A stretch of 64,000 bases of DNA, from positions 124,001 to 188,000 of the forward strand of contig JAGOBF010000005.1 of assembly GCA_017983515.1 (NCBI GenBank). Direction: 5' to 3'. This DNA comes from Promineifilum sp. (GTDB lineage Bacteria > Chloroflexota > Anaerolineae > Promineifilales > Promineifilaceae). The notes under the pieces were generated by a model. It was not told the DNA's origin. It saw only the letters and a program-made list of their open reading frames with translations, and searched no databases. Shown here piece by piece: positions 18,786 to 27,273 of this stretch (its first letter is position 1; each line of letters opens with the position of its first letter). Both the position numbers and the translations under genes were made by a program.

Positions 18786-19792
18786 TAGAGGTAGTGCTCG
18801 CGATGGGCGCGGAAGTATTCAATCGTCCGAGTCAGACCCTCGCGCAGGCCGACTTGCGGCCGCCAGCCCAGCTTGCTGCGAATTTTGCGATAGTCACCGT
18901 AGAAGTCGCCGATGTCGATGCGTCTGCGATCCTCGGGGAACGGCTTGAGCGCGAAATCGCCGCCGCCGTTCACCTCGATCATCAATCGTGCCAGATTAAG
19001 CAGGTTGATCGGCTCGTCGCCGCCCAGGTTATAGATTTGCCCATCAGCCACGTCATGGGCCGCGGCCATCAGCATGGCCTCCACCACGTCGTCGACGTAG
19101 TTGAAATCGCGCACCTGTAAACCGTCGCCAAAGATATTGAGGGTCTGCCCCTCCAACAACTGCCGTATCCACCAGCCAATGAACGTCTGTCGAGCGTCGC
19201 GAATGCGCATGCGCGGCCCGAAAGTATTGGTAAGCCGTAGTGATACGGCCCGCAAGCCATAGACGTTGTGATAGACGATATGGTACCACTCGCCGGCCAG
19301 CTTGTTGATGCCGTTCACGTCAGTGGGCTGCAAGGGGTGGCGCTCGTCAACCGGTAAATAGGTAGGGCGGCCGTAAATCTGCCGCGTGCTGGCGAAGACG
19401 ATTTTGGCCGTCGGATTGCCGTGGCGGCAGGCCTCCAGCAGGGAGAGTTGGCTGCGGGCGTTGATCTCCAGATCAGTATAAGGGTCGATCATGCTGTCGG
19501 TATGACTGACCTGTCCAGCCAGATTGAAGATGATGTCCTGCTCCTGAACCAGGTAGCGCAATCCGTATTCATCGCGTATATCGGCAATGTTGATGCGCAA
19601 CCGATCCTCAATGTTATGGACGTTGAAGATATTGCCGCCGTATTCGGGGATCAGCGAATCGACGATTAATACGTCAGCACCCAGTTCGACGAGGCGATGG
19701 GCCAGATTCGAGCCGATGAAGCCCAAGCCGCCCGTGATCAGGACGTGCTTGCCGCGAAAGCCAGCCAGGTGGTCAGTTGGAACCGTCGGCAT
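18785..19792 (-). CDS. NAD-dependent epimerase/dehydratase-family SDR with Asn in place of catalytic Tyr
   Basis: 335 residues. Extended SDR fold: NAD-binding ITGGLGFIGSN (about 19-29), acidic VDSLIPEYGG after the second strand, FASTRQIYGRP with the Ser/Thr of the active site. At the usual YxxxK the sequence reads DVNGINKLAGEWY, giving Asn160 where Tyr is expected, with Lys164 kept. This substitution is the notable point: chemistry must differ from ordinary 4-epimerases or 4,6-dehydratases, or another residue serves. It overlaps the GT2 gene upstream by 20 bp and the aminotransferase downstream by one base. Confidence 0.88.
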   Translation of the reverse strand: MPTVPTDHLAGFRGKHVLITGGLGFIGSNLAHRLVELGADVLIVDSLIPEYGGNIFNVHNIEDRLRINIADIRDEYGLRYLVQEQDIIFNLAGQVSHTDSMIDPYTDLEINARSQLSLLEACRHGNPTAKIVFASTRQIYGRPTYLPVDERHPLQPTDVNGINKLAGEWYHIVYHNVYGLRAVSLRLTNTFGPRMRIRDARQTFIGWWIRQLLEGQTLNIFGDGLQVRDFNYVDDVVEAMLMAAAHDVADGQIYNLGGDEPINLLNLARLMIEVNGGGDFALKPFPEDRRRIDIGDFYGDYRKIRSKLGWRPQVGLREGLTRTIEYFRAHREHYL

Positions 19793-20564
19793 AAGTTTGA
19801 TTAGGGGTTGGAGTTGGGTTGTCGGCCGCGGCCGGCCGAGCGCCTTCTTTGCGCCATACCAGTCTGGTCCACAACCCGGTTAGATCGCGCGCCACCTGGG
19901 CCAGACGGCGAAAACGGAAAAACTGCGATTTGCCGTAGGCGCGGTGAAAGTGGTGTACCGGCGTTTCGGTCAGCCGAAAGCCGGCATCCTGAACTTTCTT
20001 CATCAGCTCGACGCAGATGACGCCGCTGTCGCTGGTCAGGGCGATGTTGTCGAATACTTCGCGGCGCATCAACCGAAAATCGCAATCGACATCTTTCAGT
20101 TTGAGACCGAAGGCGAGCTTGATGGTGTACTGATAGATACGGCCGATGATAATGCGGTGCAAGGGGTCCTGGCGCTCGATCTTCCACCCGTTGATAAAAT
20201 CCACGTCATCGCTAATCAGCGCCGCCAGATTCTTCAACTCGCGCGGATCGTACTGCGCATCGCCGTCGGTGTAGAAAATCCAGTCCCGAGTCGCGCTGTA
20301 GAAGCCGGTGCGCAGCGCGCCGCCATAGCCTCGATTCTGGGGATGGTGGATGATCCGCACCTCGTTGGGATAGATGCGCGCCAGTTCATCGAGAACGGCG
20401 GCCGTGTGATCCTGGCTACCATCGTTGACCACGATAACCTCGTAATCGTCGGTCAATTCGCGCAAGGTCAGGAGGACGGAGATGACCATGCTGCTGATGG
20501 TTCCAGCGTCGTTGTAGGCCGGGAAGAAGGCGGAGATACTGCCGGTATTGTTCATAACAGTCAC
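19773..20564 (-). CDS. Family 2 glycosyltransferase, dolichyl-phosphate-sugar synthase-like
   Basis: 263 residues. Opening SISAFFPAYNDAGTISSMV, donor site EVIVVNDGSQDHTAAV, GYGGALRTGFYSATRDWIFY and the metal site TDGDAQYDPREL mark the DPM1/undecaprenyl-phosphate-sugar synthase branch, which makes polyprenyl-phosphate sugars for GT-C enzymes such as the PMT-like proteins nearby. No C-terminal TM pair is seen. Start is GTG at 20564 or the in-frame ATG at 20555; ribosome site evidence is weak for both. First gene of the GT2-SDR-DegT run. Confidence 0.87.
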   Translation of the reverse strand: MTVMNNTGSISAFFPAYNDAGTISSMVISVLLTLRELTDDYEVIVVNDGSQDHTAAVLDELARIYPNEVRIIHHPQNRGYGGALRTGFYSATRDWIFYTDGDAQYDPRELKNLAALISDDVDFINGWKIERQDPLHRIIIGRIYQYTIKLAFGLKLKDVDCDFRLMRREVFDNIALTSDSGVICVELMKKVQDAGFRLTETPVHHFHRAYGKSQFFRFRRLAQVARDLTGLWTRLVWRKEGARPAAADNPTPTPNQTYADGSN

Positions 20565-20869
20565 GCGGGGAGAGGCTTTGACGCCCCTGCCCCATCCCTT
20601 CCAATCTTACCGTCTCGCGTCTCTTTCGCCCAATCGCGTGCCCAAGCTCACCAAGGAGTAATCCGCAGGTTAAGCAGATTACGCAGCTTCTTCAGAGCTG
20701 CATTTGGAAAATAAGGGTACGCCTAAGCCAGACAAGTTATCTATCGGGTGTCAGGTTGCGGACAGGGATTACTTGTTATGTCAATAATGAGACGAGGTTC
20801 ACGGGGGCCAAATTCGCAGATTACCCTGAGCCACAGACTTTAGAGATGGGCTTGAGCATAAAAACAGGG
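20565..20869. other. 305-bp intergenic region
   Basis: No gene is supported here. It holds the 9-bp tandem-like repeat at 20661-20686 and directly after it a small hairpin (GCAGCT at 20683-20688 with AGCTGC at 20696-20701). A weak TTGGGC/TAAGAT pair about 50 nt before the GT2 start could be its promoter. Confidence 0.5.
20661..20686. repeat. Degenerate 8-9-bp tandem repeat
   Basis: Three consecutive units: ATCCGCAG, GTTAAGCAG, ATTACGCAG. Short repeats of this style recur in intergenic DNA of several bacterial phyla; other copies in this genome cannot be counted from one window. Confidence 0.45.
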
Positions 20870-22789
20870 CTAGGGAGCAACCGTTATGTCAACGAGTTGC
20901 GCGAAGGTGGTATTCCGCATTGTTTCGAGACGCGCGCCCGATGCGGCGTCATACAGACCGATGACCAACTTATAGGTGCCAGGAAGGGTCTCTGCGGGCA
21001 ATTCGATGGCGTAAGGGTCGGATACGGTTTCGGCCGCGGGCCAACAGGTAGAGGGCCAGCGCCCGCCAACCGGCCACCCGTCTTGTTGAGCGATTATCGT
21101 CTGTGACGAATCGAGCAGCTGGACAAACACGGTGTAGGGCCGCAGGGTCGGTCCATCCGCGCGCCAATAGAGTGTCAGGTCGAGAACGCCGCCGGCCGCG
21201 GCCGTGGTCTGGGGAAAATTGTAGCCGATCAGTCTTATCGTGTGATCGCCGGGTGCGATAAATGCCTCATCCGTCACGGCCGCCGGAACGGCCGGCGCGA
21301 TCTCCGGCCGCTCAATCGGCAGAATGACGGCATAGAATGTGCGCCAACTCAGACCAATGCTGAGGGCCAGGACTAATTGGGCTACGAGCATCAACCATAG
21401 TCCGAGCCGATCGCTCGACCGGCGGGCAAATAGCCCCCCCGCCACCACGGCCGCCGCCGGCATAAACACCAGCCACAGACGGCCGACTTCCCCGCGGGTC
21501 GAACCAGCCAGGTTGATCACAACGAGCAGCGCAAGCAGAAGCAAAGCAATTCGCGCATCCGGCGAAGTCCCTTCCACGCGGCGAACAGCGCCCCATGCGC
21601 GCCACAGCAGGCCCACGACGACCAACGGCCCAGCGAACAGGAAGAGGTCGATGAGATTGGAACCAAGCCACCAGTCATAGCGGCGCACGCTGGTCACCAG
21701 TTCATAGTGCTGATCGAGACCAACCCGAGCCACCACCCAGGGCGCGACGCCCCAGCCAAGCCAATAGACCAGCCAGAACGCCGCAACCGCCACGGCAAAA
21801 CCCAATACCATCGTCCATCTGCGAAGGGCAGGCTCGTGGCTCGACGAGGGTCTTAAGGCCCACCAGATCGCGTAAAACCCTAACAATACCCCCCAGGCGA
21901 CATTGCCGAGGCTCAGGAAGCTCATCAGCGAGACAGTCAACCCGGCCGCCAAAATCGAGGCCAGACGCCCTTCCTGAAGCCCCACAACCAGCCAAAGCAG
22001 AGATACGAGCGACAAAAAGGCAAAGATCTGATCAGGTGTGGGCACGAAGACGAGCAGGGCGGGCAACGTCCCAGCCAATAAAGCCACTGCCCGCGCCGGG
22101 ACGCGTCCAAACCACAGGCGGCCGAGGTGATAAGCGGGCAGGATGGTCAAGGCCCCCAGGAACACTGGCAACCAGGCCCACAAGAGAAGGGAGGCAGCCG
22201 TCGCCGGCGGCCGGGCCAGAAGCCAGAGGTCGGTACAGCGCCAATAGGTGGCCGGTCGAGCCAACCATGCGGCCAACCCCGGCAGCCGGCGTAGAGCATG
22301 GTCGGTCAACCAGTGTGCGGCGACGAAACCGGGCGGATGGGTGCGGGCGTGATCATTGTCAAAAGAGGTCATCAACTCGGGGAACCGGCGCAGGGCCGCG
22401 CCCAGATCGTCGATTTCGCCGGCCGTGGCCAAATAGCCGCTGGAGGCCTTCGACAGGGTGCGGTCGACCAGCTCCGCGCCGACGGCCGGGCGGTCGGCAT
22501 AGACGAAAGCCAGTTGCAAGGCCACGTTAAGAAGAATAAGGGCGGTCAGGGGCAGAACAACCCGGTCATTCTCATGGCGCAGCCACCAACCGCCCAACGC
22601 CGCCAACAACATCGCTACCAGCAGCGAGGGCCACCAGCGCGCCACCGGACGCAGCAAGTACGGCCAGTACCATTCGCTCGTTTCCGGGGCCGGGCCGCGC
22701 AGACTGGGCCAGGCATCGGTCAAGATGAGTCCCGCCAGAACAAGCGCAAGTAGCAGAAAGAGAAAACCCAGGAGGCGGCCGCGCGGCAT
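20870..22789 (-). CDS. PMT-like polytopic glycosyltransferase with C-terminal beta-domain
   Basis: 639 residues. An N-terminal TM segment, then further hydrophobic segments, with a first large outer loop containing DNDHARTHPPGFVAAHW, the position where GT39/ArnT-type enzymes have their catalytic acidic residue and the PPG/PPL turn. About 500-639 is a soluble beta-rich module (TIRLIGYNFPQTTAAAGG, LVIGLYDAASGARLETM) similar in layout to that of the 5158-7521 protein. Likely transfers a sugar from polyprenyl phosphate on the outer face. The ATG at 22789 lies 8 nt after a -10 box. Confidence 0.78.
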   Translation of the reverse strand: MPRGRLLGFLFLLLALVLAGLILTDAWPSLRGPAPETSEWYWPYLLRPVARWWPSLLVAMLLAALGGWWLRHENDRVVLPLTALILLNVALQLAFVYADRPAVGAELVDRTLSKASSGYLATAGEIDDLGAALRRFPELMTSFDNDHARTHPPGFVAAHWLTDHALRRLPGLAAWLARPATYWRCTDLWLLARPPATAASLLLWAWLPVFLGALTILPAYHLGRLWFGRVPARAVALLAGTLPALLVFVPTPDQIFAFLSLVSLLWLVVGLQEGRLASILAAGLTVSLMSFLSLGNVAWGVLLGFYAIWWALRPSSSHEPALRRWTMVLGFAVAVAAFWLVYWLGWGVAPWVVARVGLDQHYELVTSVRRYDWWLGSNLIDLFLFAGPLVVVGLLWRAWGAVRRVEGTSPDARIALLLLALLVVINLAGSTRGEVGRLWLVFMPAAAVVAGGLFARRSSDRLGLWLMLVAQLVLALSIGLSWRTFYAVILPIERPEIAPAVPAAVTDEAFIAPGDHTIRLIGYNFPQTTAAAGGVLDLTLYWRADGPTLRPYTVFVQLLDSSQTIIAQQDGWPVGGRWPSTCWPAAETVSDPYAIELPAETLPGTYKLVIGLYDAASGARLETMRNTTFAQLVDITVAP

Positions 22790-22797
22790 AGATTTGG

Positions 22798-22826
22798 AGA
22801 ATAGATGAGAAAGGGTTACTCGTCAA
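22798..22826 (-). promoter_or_regulatory. Sigma-70-type promoter, probably leaderless
   Basis: Minus-strand TTGACG (22826-22821), a 17-bp spacer and TATTCT (22803-22798), ending 8 nt before the ATG at 22789. Confidence 0.55.
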
Positions 22827-22847
22827 CGACGGCCGGAAAAGCGTGCT

Positions 22848-22877
22848 TTGGAAACGCTTGCCCTCCTGTGTTATGAT
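22848..22877 (+). promoter_or_regulatory. Promoter of the GT2-GtrA fusion gene
   Basis: TTGGAA (22848-22853), 18-bp spacer and extended -10 TG-T-TATGAT (22869-22877), about 50 nt before the ATG at 22928. It is divergent from the promoter at 22798-22826. Confidence 0.5.
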
Positions 22878-22927
22878 CGCCACAGTCAACGCCACGGCTC
22901 AGGCGGCCCAGGCAGCGGAATCATTTC

Positions 22928-25156
22928 ATGCAGCAACCACCCGCGTACACGACCCATCACGATCACCGCGGCATTTCGTCGGCCGACGAGGTCGATTTGA
23001 CCGTGATCGTGCCTACCCGTAATGAGTCGAACAACATCAGCCCTCTGCTGGACAGGCTGGAAGCCGCCCTCGAAAATAAAAGCGCTGAAATTCTGTTCGT
23101 CGATGACAGCACCGATGAGACCGCAACTATCATCCGACGCGAAGCGGCAAGCCGCTCTCTGCCCATTAGACTCATCGCCCGGCCGGAGAGCCGGCGTAAC
23201 GGGTTGAGCGGCGCGGTCGTCGAAGGGATGGAAGAGGCGCGCGGGCGGTGGTTCTGTGTCATAGATGCCGATTTGCAACACCCCCCGGAATCGATCCCCC
23301 AGTTGTTGGCCCAAGCTTCCCGCACGGGGGCTGATGTGGTCATCGCCAGCCGGCGGGCCGATATGTGGGGGCCGGTCGGGTTGAGCCGTGCCCGTGCGCT
23401 CACCTCGCAGCTTCTCACCATCCTGGCGCGCATGGTTTTCCCGCGCGTGTTGAAGAATGTATCCGATCCGCTAACAGGCTTTTTCCTCGTCCGGCGCGCG
23501 GCCATCGACATCGTCACACTCCAGCCGGAAGGGTTCAAAATATTACTGGAGATTCTCGCTCGTCACCCCGACCTGCGCGTCACCGAATTGCATTTCGAAT
23601 TCGCCCCGCGCCGTGAGGGCCAGAGCAAGGCCGACCTTAATGAGGGTATGCGCTTCTTTCGCCACCTGACGCGCCTGCGCCTGACAGTCAATCAGCATCT
23701 CATTCGTTTTCTGATCGTGGGCCTAATGGCCGTGATGCTCAACCTGGCGTTGTTGGGCGGGCTGGCAAGCGCCGGGTGGCCGGTGCTCCGAGGGGCGACT
23801 GTGGCCGGCGCGGCAACCATTGCCGGTCTCCTGCTGGGCGAGATATGGGTGTTCAGCGATCGGCCACGCGGCCCGGTTAGTCGTCGGTTGGCGGGCATTC
23901 TGCTCCTCGGCTTTCTTTTCCTTTTCATCGTCTATCTGCCCGTGATCTGGGGGGTGGCGGTGCGTCTCGGCGCACCGGTTCTTGTGGGCGGGCTGGCTGC
24001 CATGTTTGTCGCCGGATTCGTCTACTACCTGTTTTCCGAGCAATGGATTTGGACGCGCGGCCTGATGATGCGTCCACGCGAAAACCTCTATTACGATATC
24101 CACGGCATACTGGCGATGGCGTCGCAGATCCCGCTGAACGATCTCGAATACTTTCTGGCGTCCACGCCGCCTGCTCGGGTCGATCTGCAACTTCGCGTTG
24201 ATCGCCACGGAACGCCCAGCCGCGTACCAGGGGCCATCTGCTATGATGAGCAACTCGGCCGTTTCGGCTTTGGCCTGACAGTGATCCCCGGCGATTATAC
24301 GGAGATCGTCGTATCGCCCCTGTTGGAAACGTCGCCCGCCTTTGTCTATACCAACGTTGTAGAGCCGGTCTTGCGTTGGCTCATGGTCACCAGAGGCTAC
24401 TCCTTGGCGCGTGCCGGGGCGGTACGGTCGGACAAGAGAAAGGGCAAAGAGTCGCCGCAAGGCTGGCTTTTCACGGGTCGCTCGGATCTCGGTTATGCGT
24501 TGGGCCGACTCTGTCGGGAGGAACAATTCACCTTCATGGGCGATGATCGCGTCATCATCAGCCGCGATGGGCTGCTGCACAGCTTCCCCAAGCTCGTGAC
24601 CGCGCGGCCGGAAATGCTGCCTGGCCAAGCCCGCACACTTCGCGCCTCCGTCGCCTTGCGCACCCAGCGGTTATTGTACTCTCGACCCATTCGCGGGTTG
24701 GGGTTGTTTCTCAGCCAGCGGCGGCTGCCGGCGGCCACCGTCAATACCTATCTGCAACGGATCATCCCCCAACCCAAATATCCACTCCATTCCCTGATCG
24801 ACGGTATCGTCTATAGTGAGGTGGCGCTTCCGACCCTGCTCACCGTGCTGGAAAAAGGAGGCAAAGGGGCCGTCCCCCTGTCACTAGAAACGGCCATCGA
24901 CCGGCTACTTGAACCCGATTATTACGCTTACGGTTTCCGACCCTACCCGCTCCTGATGGAAGCGCTTTCCACGTGGGACGGCCGCGATTGGCTCGAAGAA
25001 GAGCGCCAGATTTTGCGCTCCGGGCTGGCCCGTTGTCGCGTCCTCAGCTGGGGCCATGAAGACGACACGTGGTGGAAAGAGATCATGTCGCTCATACGCG
25101 ATCCTCTGGAAGGCGGCCAGCTTTACCAGGCCTCATCCTCCATCAATCCGGTCTAA
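22928..25156 (+). CDS. GT2-GtrA fusion with degenerate HprK/PEPCK-like C-terminal domain
   Basis: 742 residues in three parts. About 22-245: GT2 of the DPM1 type (DLTVIVPTRNESNNISPLL, VIDADLQHPPESIPQLL). About 250-375: GtrA-like four-helix membrane domain. About 385-742: a soluble region whose pattern follows HPr-kinase/PEPCK-like P-loop domains: VTRGYSLARAGAV, then GRSDLGYALGRL at 517-528 where a GxxxxGKT loop is expected, and FTFMGDDRVII with Asp539-Asp540 at the Walker B place. The P-loop Lys is missing (Tyr523 at GK), so kinase activity is doubtful. GT2-GtrA pairs make or flip polyprenyl-phosphate sugars; the third domain may regulate this. The domain call is from pattern memory. Confidence 0.75.
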   Translation: MQQPPAYTTHHDHRGISSADEVDLTVIVPTRNESNNISPLLDRLEAALENKSAEILFVDDSTDETATIIRREAASRSLPIRLIARPESRRNGLSGAVVEGMEEARGRWFCVIDADLQHPPESIPQLLAQASRTGADVVIASRRADMWGPVGLSRARALTSQLLTILARMVFPRVLKNVSDPLTGFFLVRRAAIDIVTLQPEGFKILLEILARHPDLRVTELHFEFAPRREGQSKADLNEGMRFFRHLTRLRLTVNQHLIRFLIVGLMAVMLNLALLGGLASAGWPVLRGATVAGAATIAGLLLGEIWVFSDRPRGPVSRRLAGILLLGFLFLFIVYLPVIWGVAVRLGAPVLVGGLAAMFVAGFVYYLFSEQWIWTRGLMMRPRENLYYDIHGILAMASQIPLNDLEYFLASTPPARVDLQLRVDRHGTPSRVPGAICYDEQLGRFGFGLTVIPGDYTEIVVSPLLETSPAFVYTNVVEPVLRWLMVTRGYSLARAGAVRSDKRKGKESPQGWLFTGRSDLGYALGRLCREEQFTFMGDDRVIISRDGLLHSFPKLVTARPEMLPGQARTLRASVALRTQRLLYSRPIRGLGLFLSQRRLPAATVNTYLQRIIPQPKYPLHSLIDGIVYSEVALPTLLTVLEKGGKGAVPLSLETAIDRLLEPDYYAYGFRPYPLLMEALSTWDGRDWLEEERQILRSGLARCRVLSWGHEDDTWWKEIMSLIRDPLEGGQLYQASSSINPV

Positions 25157-25193
25157 TCCCACTCATACTTAATGATCCACCACTGCTAACACT

Positions 25194-25892
25194 ATGGATT
25201 ACAGAAAACCCGCCGTTTTCGGCGAAAATTGGTCACCCAGCCGCTACCAGGTGCTGCCCTACTTTGAGTGGGAGAAGTCCGTACTGGCCCGTCCTGACAT
25301 CCGCCGCATTCTGGAGATCGGTTGCGGTAACGGCTGGAATTTGAGCCGTTTCGCGCAGAACGGCCGCGTTGCCTTCGGCCTCGATACCGTGCCGCAGCGC
25401 GTCGCCCTGGCCCAGACCCACGGCCCGGCGCTGCTGGCCGATGGCCTTCGCCTTCCGTTCGCGGCCGGCAGCCTGGACATGATCTACATCCAACACGTGC
25501 TGCACCACATCGGCGACGTGGAGCGCGCCCTGGTCGAGGTGCGGCGGTGCCTGCGTCCCGGTGGCGTTCTCTTCCTGGTGGAGACGGTCGAGGACAATCC
25601 TATCATCCGCTGGGGACGCCGGCTCTATCCGAGTTGGTTGGGCGACGAGATCAATGCGCCATTTACCTTTGCCGGGTTGGCGACGCAGGTAGCCGACAAC
25701 GGCTTCCGCGTGCAACGGGCCGGGCAATATAGCGTCTTGTTCTGGCTGTGGGAGATCATGCCGGATCAATTTCCTCCGTTGGAAAAGTTGACGCCTTACG
25801 TAGTGCCAGTCGAGCGCGCTCTACAGAAGGGCGTTCGCCGGCTCGGCGCGCATTGCTACTTGGTAGCCGAAAAGGAGACTCTCGGCCGCTAA
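25194..25892 (+). CDS. Class I SAM-dependent methyltransferase (Methyltransf_11 type)
   Basis: 232 residues. Motif I is ILEIGCGNGWNLSRF, motif II acidic residue in FGLDTVPQRV, motif post-I LLADGLRLPFAAGSLDMIY, and the helix IQHVLHHIGDVERALVEV with RCLRPGGVLFLVE complete the family pattern. The acceptor is unknown. It lies between a glycosyltransferase and a flippase gene, so a glycan or lipid-linked substrate is likely but inferred. The flippase gene starts 11 bp after its stop. Confidence 0.9.
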   Translation: MDYRKPAVFGENWSPSRYQVLPYFEWEKSVLARPDIRRILEIGCGNGWNLSRFAQNGRVAFGLDTVPQRVALAQTHGPALLADGLRLPFAAGSLDMIYIQHVLHHIGDVERALVEVRRCLRPGGVLFLVETVEDNPIIRWGRRLYPSWLGDEINAPFTFAGLATQVADNGFRVQRAGQYSVLFWLWEIMPDQFPPLEKLTPYVVPVERALQKGVRRLGAHCYLVAEKETLGR

Positions 25893-25903
25893 CGGCCGGC
25901 GCC

Positions 25904-27184
25904 ATGTCCTCCCTTCGTCTGCGCCTTCAGTTTTTGGGGCTGTCCTCCTCTGCTCTCCAGAGTGGTTTCCTGGCCGTGGCGATGATTGTCGCCGGCGGTT
26001 TCGATTATGCCGCCAACATCGTCGCCGGCCGTCGCCTCATCCCCCTGGAGTTCTCCGTGTTTGTCACGGTGACCGCTGTTCTACAAGTTATGGTGCAGGC
26101 GACCAACGTCATTCGCAACGTCGTCGCCTTTTACACGGCCGAGTCAACCGTTTTCGCCGACGCCTCGGAGCGCGTCGGCATGGTCTTGCGGCGCTCCTGG
26201 CGCTGGGCTTGGCGCTGGGGGCTGGCGGCCGCTGCCACAATGGCTTTGGCGGGGCCGGTTCTGGCCCGGTTTCTGCGAGTCGACTCGCCCTGGCCCTTAT
26301 GGGCGGCGGCCCTGACACTGTTGTTGCTGTTTTTGCGGCCAGTCACCGACGGCACGCTGCAGGGCGTCCAGCATTTTTGGGGCCTCGGCTGGGTGCAAAT
26401 CCTGCAATCCATCGCCCGTCTAGGCTTCACTATCCTGCTGATAGGGCTGGGCGGGCAAGCGGCCGGGGTCATCCTGGCCTTGCCGCTAGGCAGCATTCTG
26501 GCGCTCGGCCTCGCTTTTCTGCTCCTGCGGAACTATTTTCGGGCGTCCCCCTCATCGGCCACGCCGCGACCCATTAGCCGGCAATACTCCCTGATCACCC
26601 TCGTCGGTTTACTGGCCTTCGCGCTCATGGTCAATATCGATCCAATCCTGGTACGGCGCTTGTTTGGTGACGCCACCGCCGCCGCCTATGCCCCCATCGT
26701 GACTTTGGGCAAGATGAACCTGTTCATCCCTCTGGGCATTGGCCTGGTTCTCTTCCCCAAGGCCACCCAACGGCAGGCGGCCGGGCGAGACTCGCGGCCG
26801 GTCTTGTTGCTGGCCCTGGCAGCGACGCTGTTACCCGGCCTGGCACTCACACTATTCTACTGGATCGCGCCGGGGCACATCGTCCACACCGTCTTCGGCG
26901 AAGCTTATGCCGCTCCCGGTGCGGTGCTGGCGCTCGTCGGTCTGGCGACAACACTCTACGCCGGAGTCAACATCTGGCTAAATTACGCCCTTTCCCTTGA
27001 GCGGTACGGCTATATCTACGCCCTGGCAACGATTGTGTCCGCCCAGATCGGGGCCATGCTGCTGTTCCATGCGCGACTGGAATCCATTGCCCTTATCATG
27101 ATAGCGACCGGAGTCACGGCCAATCTCGCCGGATTGCTGACGACATTTCATAAACAGGCCCCACCTCACGTAAAACAGGCGTGA
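25904..27184 (+). CDS. Polysaccharide flippase-like membrane protein (Wzx/MATE superfamily)
   Basis: 426 residues from the ATG at 25904 (the frame is open further upstream but overlaps the methyltransferase). About 12 hydrophobic segments are spread evenly, as in MOP-superfamily exporters: SGFLAVAMIVAGGFDYAANI, LGWVQILQSIARLGFTILLI, NIDPILVRRLFGDATAAAY in the central loop, and LAGLLTTFHKQAPPHVKQA at the end. It would move lipid-linked oligosaccharide across the membrane. No good ribosome site is visible; coupling to the methyltransferase is likely. Confidence 0.82.
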   Translation: MSSLRLRLQFLGLSSSALQSGFLAVAMIVAGGFDYAANIVAGRRLIPLEFSVFVTVTAVLQVMVQATNVIRNVVAFYTAESTVFADASERVGMVLRRSWRWAWRWGLAAAATMALAGPVLARFLRVDSPWPLWAAALTLLLLFLRPVTDGTLQGVQHFWGLGWVQILQSIARLGFTILLIGLGGQAAGVILALPLGSILALGLAFLLLRNYFRASPSSATPRPISRQYSLITLVGLLAFALMVNIDPILVRRLFGDATAAAYAPIVTLGKMNLFIPLGIGLVLFPKATQRQAAGRDSRPVLLLALAATLLPGLALTLFYWIAPGHIVHTVFGEAYAAPGAVLALVGLATTLYAGVNIWLNYALSLERYGYIYALATIVSAQIGAMLLFHARLESIALIMIATGVTANLAGLLTTFHKQAPPHVKQA

Positions 27185-27273
27185 TTTTTAGTTGAGGACG
27201 ACCACGACCATGAGCTAGAATTGATCAGGTCGTTCCAGTCTATCTATTCCTGCTCCTGGGGTCGGAGGCTTTC

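Noticed and set aside
20756-21106. 116-codon plus-strand frame in the 20.6-21.1 kb gap
   Set aside because: Most of it is antisense to the beta-domain of the PMT-like gene; the unique part has no recognisable feature.
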